This document shows positions 16,743-23,855 of a stretch of DNA of 37,754 nt, piece after piece. The stretch is taken from assembly GCA_021798795.1 (NCBI GenBank), contig JAJZBR010000012.1:1-37754 (forward strand), given 5' to 3'. This DNA is from Pseudomonadota bacterium. Lineage in GTDB: Bacteria > Pseudomonadota > Gammaproteobacteria > JAKAQQ01. A program made the translations under genes and the position numbers. The notes below the pieces were generated by a model. It was not told the origin of the DNA. It saw only the letters and a list, made by a program, of their open reading frames with translations, and did not search any database. Every line of letters starts with the position of its first letter. The stretch's first letter is position 1.

Positions 16743-17621
16743 TCACCACGCGGCGCGCGTACCCTGCGCCTGGCCACCGATATCCCGGTAGGCTGCGACG
16801 TTCCTCCAGCCGTTTGCATCAAACCGGTGGGCGATGGCTTCCGCCTGGTCATGGGCATGTTCCACGATCAACCAACCGGATTGGCGGAGCCGGCGTGGAG
16901 CTTCCTCGATGATCCGGAACAACGCTTCAAGCCCGGTTTCTCCCGCCACCAGGCTTGCGCGTGGTTCATAACGGATCCCGTCCTGATCGAGTGCCGGATC
17001 GTGTTCCGCGAGATAAGGCGGATTGCAGACCATCCAGTCGAAGTCGATCCCCTGGGGGAGTGCTTCAAACCAGTCACCCGAGCAAAACACGATCGAAGGT
17101 GTTCCGAGCGCACAGGCGTTGGTGCGGGCGAGATCCAATGCTCGAAGGGATTGGTCGGTTGCCCAGACCTCGAGCCCGGGTCGTTCGTGGGCGAGAGTGA
17201 TCGCGAGGGTTCCGCAGCCGGTCCCGAGATCCAGCAGCCGACCCGTATGATCGTCTGGGATGAGATGCAAGGCTGCTCTGATCAACGCCTCGGTTTCCGG
17301 GCGCGGAATGAGGGTGTCCGGGCTGACACGGAAATCCAGTGACCAGAATCCGCGGTGCCCCGTGAGGTAGGACAATGGTTCGCCTGCAAGCCTGCGGGTG
17401 ACGAATGCATCAAACCGGGACTGCACGGCGGGCTCAAGGATACGGGCGGGTTCGGTAAAAAGACTGGTGAGGGGGCATCCGAGACAGTGCGAGAGGATCA
17501 ACTCACTCTCGCGTCTCGGGGATGCGAGGGTTTTCGACAGGCGGCGGGCCGCCTGTTCCAGAGAGGCACTGACCGTCGGCTGGGATGAGGGGCCGCTTTT
17601 GCTAAAATAGCAGTTTTGCAC
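16743..17621 (-). CDS. prmC: Release factor glutamine methyltransferase
   Basis: PrmC methylates the Gln of the GGQ motif in RF1 and RF2. The SAM-binding motif is L-D-L-G-T-G-C-G-T, and the catalytic N-P-P-Y (in V-C-N-P-P-Y-L) holds the substrate glutamine. An N-terminal helical domain and the I-P-R-P-E-T-E motif are present. The start is uncertain: GTG at 17621 is the only canonical in-frame start near the N-terminus, but it overlaps the divergent promoter region and has no ribosome site. Its RF1 substrate (prfA) lies about 10 kb away, whereas hemA-prfA-prmC often cluster. Confidence 0.88.
   Translation of the reverse strand: MQNCYFSKSGPSSQPTVSASLEQAARRLSKTLASPRRESELILSHCLGCPLTSLFTEPARILEPAVQSRFDAFVTRRLAGEPLSYLTGHRGFWSLDFRVSPDTLIPRPETEALIRAALHLIPDDHTGRLLDLGTGCGTLAITLAHERPGLEVWATDQSLRALDLARTNACALGTPSIVFCSGDWFEALPQGIDFDWMVCNPPYLAEHDPALDQDGIRYEPRASLVAGETGLEALFRIIEEAPRRLRQSGWLIVEHAHDQAEAIAHRFDANGWRNVAAYRDIGGQAQGTRAAW
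17600..17612. promoter_or_regulatory. Palindromic divergent extended -10 for prmC and the CBS operon
   Basis: TGCTAAAATAGCA is a perfect dyad (TGCTA, AAA, TAGCA). It reads TG-C-TAAAAT on the plus strand and TG-C-TATTTT on the minus strand, so a single 13-bp element can serve as an extended -10 in both directions. Confidence 0.5.
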
Positions 17622-17653
17622 GGTTTCAGCCGGGGGCGCATCGAGCGGGGAAG

Positions 17654-19033
17654 ATGAAAGTCTATCAGAGCCTGCTGGAGTTGATTGGCCGGACACCGAT
17701 CCTTGAGGTCCAGGGTTTCGATCTCGGAGGGTCGCGCCTTTTTCTCAAGCTCGAACTCATGAATCCGGGTGGGTCGATCAAGGATCGGATTGGCGTGGGT
17801 CTGATCGATGCCGCCGAGGCCCGAGGGGACATCCGCCCCCCCCGTCTCCTGGTCGAGGCCACAGCGGGAAATACCGGAATCGCGCTGGCGCTCGCTGCGC
17901 TGCGCAAGGGTTACTCCCTGCTCCTCATCGTCCCCGACAAGATGAGCGGCGAAAAGATCGCGCAGTTGCGGGCCATGGGTGCCGAGATCCGGGTCACTCG
18001 TTCGGATGTATCCCGCGGTCACCCGGAGCATTACCAGGATCTTGCCGAGCGGGTCGCCCGTGAACAGGGCGCGTACTACATCAACCAGTTCGCCAACCCG
18101 GACAACCCCCGGGTCCACGAACAGGTGACGGGCCCGGAGATCTGGGAGCAGATGGGCGGGGAGCTCGATGCCATCGTACTCGGAGGGGGAACGACCGGGA
18201 CGCTGACCGGTGTGGGCCGGTTTCTCAAACGGCAGAACCCGAAAATCGAGGTGGTTCTCGCAGATCCCGCAGGATCGGTTCTCGCGGGCTATCTCCAAAC
18301 CGGTCGCCTCACGGAAAAGGGCCGCTGGCTGGTCGAGGGAATTGGAGAAGATCACATTCCTCCGATCAGCGATCTCGCGCTGGTCGACCGCGCCTATACG
18401 ATCACCGATACCGAATCGTTCGCGACGATCCGGCAACTGCTCAGGAACACGGGACTTTTAGCCGGGACATCGACCGGAACCCTTCTCGCGGCGGCTTTGC
18501 ATTATGCACGTGAGGTTCAGGCTCCCAAGCGGATTCTGACCTTCGCCTGTGATACCGGAACACGCTATCTCTCCAAGGCCTTCAATCCCGATTGGCTTTA
18601 CGAGCAGGGGCTTTTGCCCAAACGGAACCTGGGTGATCTCAGGGATTGTGTGTCGCACGCTTACACATTGGGCGAACTGTCTACCGTTGCCCCAACGGAC
18701 AGCCTTGAGATCGCCTACCGCCGCATGCGGCAGGGCGAATATTCCCAACTGCCGGTTCTGGATGGGGATCGCCTGATCGGTCTTCTGACCGAGGTGAATA
18801 TCATGATGGCCATGGCCGATCCGGAACGCGGTTCCGCGAGTCTCGCACAAGCCTCCCTAGAGCGCGTGGCGGAACTCGACTCCGGCGCACCACTCGGGGA
18901 GTTGATCCGGCTGCTTGTCACCGAATCCGCAGTGGCGATCCGTCATGAGCAGGCATTCTACGGGCTTGCGACGCGAACCGATGTCATCACGCATTTTCGA
19001 CGCGCGGGGGAACCCGCGGGGGGCACGCCATGA
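17654..19033 (+). CDS. Cystathionine beta-synthase with C-terminal CBS-domain pair
   Basis: A PLP-dependent enzyme condensing homocysteine and serine to cystathionine, the first step of reverse transsulfuration. The PLP lysine is Lys43 in G-G-S-I-K-D-R, with the T-A-G-N-T-G-I asparagine loop and G-G-G-T-T-G-T phosphate loop following. Residues about 335-455 hold two CBS domains, which separates it from plain cysteine synthase and suggests adenosyl-ligand regulation. ATG at 17654 follows a GGGGAAG. Its stop overlaps the next gene's ATG by four bases. Confidence 0.88.
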   Translation: MKVYQSLLELIGRTPILEVQGFDLGGSRLFLKLELMNPGGSIKDRIGVGLIDAAEARGDIRPPRLLVEATAGNTGIALALAALRKGYSLLLIVPDKMSGEKIAQLRAMGAEIRVTRSDVSRGHPEHYQDLAERVAREQGAYYINQFANPDNPRVHEQVTGPEIWEQMGGELDAIVLGGGTTGTLTGVGRFLKRQNPKIEVVLADPAGSVLAGYLQTGRLTEKGRWLVEGIGEDHIPPISDLALVDRAYTITDTESFATIRQLLRNTGLLAGTSTGTLLAAALHYAREVQAPKRILTFACDTGTRYLSKAFNPDWLYEQGLLPKRNLGDLRDCVSHAYTLGELSTVAPTDSLEIAYRRMRQGEYSQLPVLDGDRLIGLLTEVNIMMAMADPERGSASLAQASLERVAELDSGAPLGELIRLLVTESAVAIRHEQAFYGLATRTDVITHFRRAGEPAGGTP

Positions 19034-20211
19034 CGGAAGTGAAAACGCACGGTTTCGCAACCCGAGCCCTGCACGCAGGCCAGCCGGCCGATCCTCTGAC
19101 CGGTGCGGTCAATGTCCCGATTTACGCCACGTCCACCTTCCGCCAGAAGAGCCCTGGCGTACACAGCGGATTTGAATATTCGCGTACCCGCAATCCGACG
19201 CGCGACGCATTGGAACGCTGCGTCGCCGATCTCGAGGCCGGACGCCGCGCCCTGGCGTTTGCATCCGGATTGGCTGCCTCGGCCACAGTTCTGGAACTCC
19301 TCCCGCACGGAAGCCTCGTTTTGGCCATGGATGATCTCTACGGCGGGACCCGGCGGCTCCTGAGCCAGGTACGCACGGCCAGTGCCGGGCTCACGATACG
19401 CTACGCCGATCTGCGCGATCCCGAGGCGCTCGCAGCCGGACTCCGGGCGAAGCCCCAGATGATCTGGGTGGAGACCCCAACCAACCCGCTCCTGAGAATC
19501 GTGGATCTCGCCCGCGTGGCCGAAGCGGCTCGCACAAACGGGATCCTGACCGTTTGCGACAATACCTTTGCGACGCCCTGGCTCCAGCGCCCGCTCGAGC
19601 ATGGATTTGACCTCGTCGTGCATTCCACGACGAAATATCTCAACGGTCATTCGGATGTTGTAGGTGGAATTGCAGTTGTTCACCCCGACCGGGAGGATCT
19701 GGAGGCGCGTCTCGCCTACCTCCAGAACTCGACAGGAGCCATTCCCGGACCTTTCGACTGTTTCCTGACTCTGCGCGGGATCCATACCCTCGCCCTGCGC
19801 ATGGAGCGCCACTGCAGCCAGGCCCTGGAACTCGCACGCTGGCTCGCAACCCATCCGAGGGTGGAACGGGTCATCTACCCGGGTCTTGCGACCCATCCGG
19901 ATCATCTTCTTGCGCGCAGGCAGATGCGGGCATTTGGCGGGATGGTGACAATTGTCGTGCGCGGGGGACTGGTCGCTGCGCGGAGGATACTCGAGCGGGT
20001 TTCCCTGTTCACTCTCGCGGAAAGCCTCGGTGGGGTGGAAAGCCTGATCGAGCACCCGGGACTCATGACGCACGCGAGCGTTTCGGAGCGTGAACGGCAG
20101 GCGCTCGGAATTGAGGATGGCCTGATCCGCCTGTCGATCGGCATCGAGGACCTGGATGATTTGATGACGGATTTACAATATGCTCTGGAGCATCCCGGAG
20201 GTTCTGCATGA
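19030..20211 (+). CDS. Cystathionine gamma-lyase / gamma-synthase family enzyme
   Basis: A 393-residue Cys/Met-metabolism PLP enzyme with Lys202 in H-S-T-T-K-Y-L-N-G-H-S-D, Y-S-R-T-x-N-P-T and E-T-P-T-N-P. Coupling to cystathionine beta-synthase points to gamma-lyase (cystathionine to cysteine, 2-oxobutyrate and ammonia). The family cannot be split from MetB synthases by motif alone. Both neighbours overlap it by ATGA. Confidence 0.88.
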   Translation: MTEVKTHGFATRALHAGQPADPLTGAVNVPIYATSTFRQKSPGVHSGFEYSRTRNPTRDALERCVADLEAGRRALAFASGLAASATVLELLPHGSLVLAMDDLYGGTRRLLSQVRTASAGLTIRYADLRDPEALAAGLRAKPQMIWVETPTNPLLRIVDLARVAEAARTNGILTVCDNTFATPWLQRPLEHGFDLVVHSTTKYLNGHSDVVGGIAVVHPDREDLEARLAYLQNSTGAIPGPFDCFLTLRGIHTLALRMERHCSQALELARWLATHPRVERVIYPGLATHPDHLLARRQMRAFGGMVTIVVRGGLVAARRILERVSLFTLAESLGGVESLIEHPGLMTHASVSERERQALGIEDGLIRLSIGIEDLDDLMTDLQYALEHPGGSA

Positions 20212-20702
20212 GCACTTTCGATTTCGATTCGACACGTGAGATGCGCTATCTCATGGCTGGGCTCAAGGACGGGTCGGTGTCTCCCGTGACCTGCTATGAG
20301 GCGCTCTGCCGGGCTTCCATCTATACCCTCAACCGCAAACGGTCCGATCCGGCGGTCGAATCCTTAGAAGACGGCAGGCCCCGCACCCTGCAGGCCACCG
20401 TGACAGACCTTCCGCCATATGGAAGACACGTGATGGTGTTTTTGACCCGTGAGGAGGCCGAGAGCCATGCCCAGGGGCTGTCTGGCGAACATGAAGCGGT
20501 CGGGACGCTGGGCGGACTGCTTCTCGCGGGTCTGCCACCAAGTGTGGGGATCGTGGTCCAGCCACCGCCTGGTGCGGCCGGGTTCCGGTTGTCCGCACCG
20601 GGTCTCGAGCGACTGCGGCGCGACTTCGGCATCGCCCTGCCTCCTCCGCAAGGAGAACCGGTACCGGATCCGGATCAACCTTTGGCCGGGACTCTCCAAT
20701 AG
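20208..20702 (+). CDS. SseB-domain-like protein of unknown function
   Basis: A 164-residue soluble protein. Residues about 70-140 follow the SseB N-terminal domain pattern: V-F-L-T-x-E-E-A, a small-residue G-x-L-L-L-A-G-L stretch, then G-I-V-V-Q-P and L-S-A-P-G-L-E-R-L. The tail is proline-rich. ATGA overlap with the lyase gene makes it the third member of the transsulfuration operon. It is the last chromosomal gene before the accessory island, and its stop lies five bases from the tRNA fragment. Assignment is by pattern memory; function unknown. Confidence 0.6.
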   Translation: MSTFDFDSTREMRYLMAGLKDGSVSPVTCYEALCRASIYTLNRKRSDPAVESLEDGRPRTLQATVTDLPPYGRHVMVFLTREEAESHAQGLSGEHEAVGTLGGLLLAGLPPSVGIVVQPPPGAAGFRLSAPGLERLRRDFGIALPPPQGEPVPDPDQPLAGTLQ

Positions 20703-20706
20703 TTAC

Positions 20707-20751
20707 GACTGAAAATCCGCGTGTCGGTGGTTCGACTTCGCCCCCGGCCAC
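20707..20751 (+). other. 3' fragment of tRNA-Phe (GAA), att-like integration scar
   Basis: The segment runs from the anticodon arm (loop C-T-G-A-A-A-A, anticodon GAA) through variable loop, T arm (GGTGG-TTCGACTT-CGCC region) to the 3' acceptor strand CCCGGCC plus discriminator A and one C of CCA. The D arm and the 5' strand of the anticodon stem are missing, so it cannot be functional. This is the usual extent of an att core for tyrosine integrases that use tRNA genes, and a truncated integrase begins 112 bases downstream. A GGCCGGG heptamer, complementary to the acceptor strand, occurs at the end of the SseB-like gene, possibly by chance. Confidence 0.75.
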
Positions 20752-20833
20752 AAAATATTCTAAAAAAACAGCTATTTAACTGTACAAAAACTAGTCATCT
20801 AATCACAAGTCTTTATGCCACACGCATGCCATA

Positions 20834-20854
20834 CTGCGTTTTAGCAACGCAGGA
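20834..20854 (+). promoter_or_regulatory. Stem-loop touching the integrase ribosome-binding site
   Basis: CTGCGTT and AACGCAG form a perfect 7-bp stem around TTAGC (20834-20852). The 3' arm ends in the AG of AGGA (20851-20854), the likely ribosome site eight bases before the ATG at 20863. It could modulate translation or be an operator. Confidence 0.4.
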
Positions 20855-20862
20855 AATGCCAC

Positions 20863-21327
20863 ATGGCAACGATTCGCAAGCGTCCTGGCCCACATGGCAA
20901 GACTGTCTGGCAAGTCCAGATTGTTCGTCATGGCTACGCGCGGCGCTACCGCACATTTGATACGAAGGGACAAGCAGAAGAATGGGCACGTGAGATTGAG
21001 CGGGCAATGGCGCGCGGCGCCGTCCTGCCTTCACGCGAGGAGGAGAGTATCACGTTGGCGGATGCGCTCAACCGCTACGTGCGAGAGGTCACGGTGCACA
21101 AGCGAGGCGCCGCCCAAGAGGAGTGCCGCGTCAGGCTGATCGCGGCTTCTCATCTAGGCCCAGTATTTCTCGGGGTAATTGGCGGAAAGGAGATTGCTAA
21201 CTACAGGGACAGACGCGTTCCCGCTGGGAAATCTCCCAACACGATCCGTCTGGAATTGGCCCTGCTTTCCCACCTGTATACGGTTGCCCGCCGGTGCGTG
21301 TCAATGGAAGTGAGACATCGGGTATAG
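20863..21327 (+). pseudogene. Truncated tyrosine-recombinase integrase
   Basis: About 142 residues match the N-terminal arm-type and core-binding (SAM-like) domains of phage/island integrases: M-A-T-I-R-K-R at the start, W-A-R-E-I-E-x-x-M-A-R-G, and S-P-N-T-I-R-L-E-L-A-L-L-S-H-L-Y. The catalytic domain with the R-H-R-Y residues is completely absent. After A-R-R the frame runs about 30 bases into unrelated sequence and stops at a TAG. With the tRNA-Phe fragment just upstream, this is the integration module of an element that can no longer move by itself. Confidence 0.85.
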
Positions 21328-21493
21328 ATAGATTTCCGCATCGCCGAAACCTTCACCAGCAGCCTTGCCTGCCTGACCGGCGACGAGCAGAAGGCGGTCA
21401 AGACCACGGTCTTCGACCAGCAGATGAACGCGGCGAATCCGGGCATGAGCTTTCACAAGCTGGATAAGGCCCGTGACAAGAATTTCTGGCCGA
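21328..21493 (+). repeat. Direct repeat flanking the AAA ATPase gene (partner 22925-23083)
   Basis: The two stretches share long runs of identity, including ttccgcatcgcc, aaggcggtcaagaccac/aaggccgtcaagaccac and aatccggg.atgag. They lie in the same orientation 1.4 kb apart and enclose the complete ATPase gene and its promoter. Confidence 0.7.
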
Positions 21494-21597
21494 TACGGGT
21501 AAGCCTGGACATTCGCCTGATCGCGCCCGGCCGCATCGCCGTCAAGGTCATCAACCATCTCGGCGATGAGGTGATGAAAGTGTTCAAAGTTGCGTGA
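21328..21597 (+). pseudogene. RelE-like/UvrD-helicase N-terminal fragment fused to another protein's tail
   Basis: Reading from ATA at 21328 (where the second copy has ATG), the frame gives I-D-F-R-I-A-E-T-F-T and M-S-F-H-K-L-D-K-A-R-D-K-N-F-W. I recognise this as the RelE-like toxin-fold domain that opens a family of UvrD/PcrA-type helicases. After I-R-L-I it switches in frame to I-A-V-K-V-I-N-H-L-G-D-E-V-M-K-V-F, which resembles the C-terminus of site-specific DNA methyltransferases, then stops. It is a chimera without a start codon. A damaged second copy lies after the AAA ATPase gene. Confidence 0.6.
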
Positions 21598-21647
21598 TGG
21601 ATCGGCCTGTTCTGCACGACCGTCAATCTGGAGCAAATAACAGTCAC

Positions 21648-21715
21648 GCGAAGTTTATTTGAGTAAAATTAGTTAATTTATGTGACATACATAAATTACT
21701 TAACTTCGCTATAAT
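21648..21715 (+). promoter_or_regulatory. AT-rich operator-promoter of the AAA ATPase, apparently leaderless
   Basis: A perfect -10, TATAAT (21710-21715), ends seven bases before the ATG at 21723, so transcription should begin at or within a base of the start codon, and there is no Shine-Dalgarno site. Two nested inverted repeats cover the upstream region: an outer GCGAAGTT (21648-21655) with AACTTCGC (21702-21709), and an inner TAATTTATGT (21674-21683) with ACATAAATTA (21689-21698). The inner dyad spans the -35 zone, where no consensus hexamer is seen. This is the layout of an autoregulated or repressor-controlled promoter. Confidence 0.65.
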
Positions 21716-21722
21716 CCACCCC

Positions 21723-22916
21723 ATGGACCCGATTACCAACCCGTTCGCGCCCGGCGCAGGATCGCCACCTCCGGAACTTGCCGGTCGCGACAAGCTTCGC
21801 GAGACAGTGCGCATCGCGGCGGAAAGGGTCCGCCGCGGCCTGCCCGCGAAGAGCGTCTTGATGGTAGGCCTGCGCGGGGTCGGCAAGACAGTGCTACTTG
21901 ACCGTATGCGCGATGACATGGAAGCGGCGGGCATCCAGACCCTACGTATAGAGGCACCGGAACACCGCTCCCTGCCGGCCATGCTCGCGCCACAGCTTCG
22001 TCAAGCCTTGCTGCGGCTGTCCCGCAATGCGACGGCGCGTGAACTCGGCCACCGTGCATTGCGCGCACTAGCTGGCTTCGCGAAGGTGCTCAAGGTCAAA
22101 TATCAGGACATCGAGGTCGGGATCGACTTCGACCCGGAGCCTGGATTGGCCGACAACGGCGACCTCGAGCATGATCTGCAGGCTCTGCTGGAGGCTGCAG
22201 GGCAGGCAGCGCAAGGGGCCGGCACGGCGCTTGTGATGTTCATCGACGAGTTGCAGTACGTCGGAGAAGACCAGTTGGCGGCGCTGATCGTTGCACTCCA
22301 TCGCACTGCGCAGCGCAAGCTGCCGGTCATGCTGGTGGGCGCTGGCCTGCCGCCGTTGCGGGGAAATATGGGGGATGCAAAGTCGTACGCAGAAAGATTG
22401 TTCAAATTCCCCGAAGTCGGCGCTCTGGGAAATGACGCGGCGGCGAGGGCGATCGAAAAGCCGTTGGCCGACCTTGGTGTCGCGATCGACGAGCAAGCGC
22501 TGGACAGCCTGCTTCGGGAAACACACTGCTACCCCTACTTTCTGCAAGAGTGGGGCAAGCAGGCCTGGGATGCCGCCGCCAGGAGTCCGATCATGCAGGC
22601 AGACGTGCGTGCTGCATCAAGGGGAGCAATTGCCGGACTAGACGAGAGCTTCTTCCGCGTGCGCCTTGATCGATTGACTCCGTCGGAAAAGAGTTACCTG
22701 CGTGCCATGGCAGACCTTGGTCCGGGGCCGCATCGTTCCGGCGATATCGCCGAAAAGCTTAAGCGAAAGGTTACTTCGCTAGGACCGACGAGAAATCAAT
22801 TGATCGCAAAGGGCATGATCTGGAGCCCCAGCCATGGTGACACTGCCTTCACGGTGCCGCTGTTCGACGAGTTCATGAAGCGCATCATCCCTGGCGACGA
22901 CTGGCGCAATGCCTGA
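21723..22916 (+). CDS. Orphan AAA+ ATPase (ATPase_2/AAA_16-like) with C-terminal winged helix
   Basis: A 397-residue P-loop ATPase of the archaeal-ATPase/Orc1-like type found in many bacterial accessory regions. Walker A is G-L-R-G-V-G-K-T (49-56) and Walker B V-M-F-I-D-E (171-176), followed by a sensor region (L-P-V-M-L-V-G-A-G, about 205-213). Residues about 320-395 look like a winged helix: L-T-P-S-E-K-S-Y-L-R-A-M, then S-G-D-I-A, then F-T-V-P-L-F-D-E-F. It has no partner gene and its substrate is unknown. The frame is intact with its own promoter, while everything around it is decayed, which suggests it is still selected. Possible roles are DNA-binding switch, defence or element maintenance; none is shown. 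Confidence 0.85.
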   Translation: MDPITNPFAPGAGSPPPELAGRDKLRETVRIAAERVRRGLPAKSVLMVGLRGVGKTVLLDRMRDDMEAAGIQTLRIEAPEHRSLPAMLAPQLRQALLRLSRNATARELGHRALRALAGFAKVLKVKYQDIEVGIDFDPEPGLADNGDLEHDLQALLEAAGQAAQGAGTALVMFIDELQYVGEDQLAALIVALHRTAQRKLPVMLVGAGLPPLRGNMGDAKSYAERLFKFPEVGALGNDAAARAIEKPLADLGVAIDEQALDSLLRETHCYPYFLQEWGKQAWDAAARSPIMQADVRAASRGAIAGLDESFFRVRLDRLTPSEKSYLRAMADLGPGPHRSGDIAEKLKRKVTSLGPTRNQLIAKGMIWSPSHGDTAFTVPLFDEFMKRIIPGDDWRNA

Positions 22917-22924
22917 ATATCGAC

Positions 22925-23466
22925 ATGGACTTCCGCATCGCCGACACCTTCACCGATAGCCTCGCGCGTCTGACCGGTGACGGGCAGAAGGCCGTCAAGA
23001 CCACAGCGTTTGACATGCAGATAAACCCGGCCAATCCGGGAATGAGTTTTCACAAGCTCGACAAGGCCCGAGATAAAACTTCTGGTCAGTGCGAGTGAGC
23101 CGGGGTATCTGTCTGATCATGCACCGCACGCCGCAGAGCCTACTGCTGTGCTATGTAGGACATCACGACGACGCCTACCGCTGGGCGGAATGCCGGAAGA
23201 TCGAAACACACCCGAGGACCGGCGCTGCGCAGATCGTCGAAATCCGCGAAACGGTCAAACACAGCACAGCTCCCCAATACGTTGCGCCGAAACAGGACAA
23301 GCTTGCCCCGCACTGGTTCGAAAACGTCGCGGTGGCCCCGAATTGGTGGGACGGGACACCCCGAAAGCAGGCTGATTCGCATTTGCAGTGGAAATTGAGT
23401 TACAGAAGAGGTTGGCAAATAGTGCGTAGTAATGATCAGGCAAACCAGCTGACATGCTTTTCCTGA
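22925..23466 (+). pseudogene. Second RelE-like/UvrD-helicase N-terminal copy, frameshifted
   Basis: ATG at 22925 opens M-D-F-R-I-A-D-T-F-T and continues to D-K-A-R-D-K, then hits a stop at 23096-23098. One A is missing from the A run near 23075, and the reading continues in another frame as V-R-V-S, then L-L-L-C-Y-V-G-H-H-D-D-A-Y-R-W-A-E and A-Q-I-V-E-I-R-E-T-V. Homology ends near 23255; the remaining open frame to 23466 is unrecognised. The helicase motor is absent. This copy extends further than the first and preserves the catalytic-side half of the RelE-like domain. Confidence 0.65.
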
Positions 23467-23557
23467 ACAGATTTCGGGTCACTTGAGGCTGCTTCTGTTC
23501 CTCTCGAGTAGCGCTCAGAACCGGAGCCAGGCAAGCCATAGTCATGCCTTCATGGGT
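23467..23557. other. Short unassigned stretch between relics
   Basis: I see no gene or clear signal here. The outer end of the IS630 remnant may lie in it, but I cannot find an inverted-repeat partner for the other side. Confidence 0.3.
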
Positions 23558-23789
23558 TCAGATGATATCCCAAGGGGTATCCTCATGTGCTGTCCCACCG
23601 ATAAGTTGTGAAATTCGCTGGACCTTGGCGAGGGTAGACTCGGCGGTGGCGGTCCAGAGGAACGGGCAGGCAGTGGCGTTATGGCGAGCGATGTAAGTTT
23701 GGATTTGGTGGACGAGATCCGGGACGTTGTTGCGCCCGTTCCCTGGCGCTCAGAACCAATTTCTGCATCTTCGGTCGTCCCGTTCTCAT
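23558..23789 (-). pseudogene. IS630-family transposase remnant with internal deletion
   Basis: ATG at 23789 opens M-R-T-G-R-P-K-M-Q-K-L-V-L-S-A, the standard IS630 transposase N-terminus. After about 20 codons the sequence jumps, out of frame, to the C-terminus: D-L-V-H-Q-I-Q-T-Y-I-A-R-H-N-A, then F-L-W-T-A-T-A and K-V-Q-R-I, stopping at 23558-23560. The whole DDE catalytic region is gone. It could be mobilised in trans only if both ends survive, which I cannot show. Confidence 0.75.
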
Positions 23790-23855
23790 GGCTATCCTCC
23801 CGTGTCAGGATCACCGGTGAGACCCTCAAGACTTATGAAAGTTAACTAAGGGACA

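Noticed and set aside
20769-20784. ACAG-N8-CTGT element before the integrase, like a LexA box
   Set aside because: The half-sites are in the reverse order of the LexA consensus CTGT-N8-ACAG.
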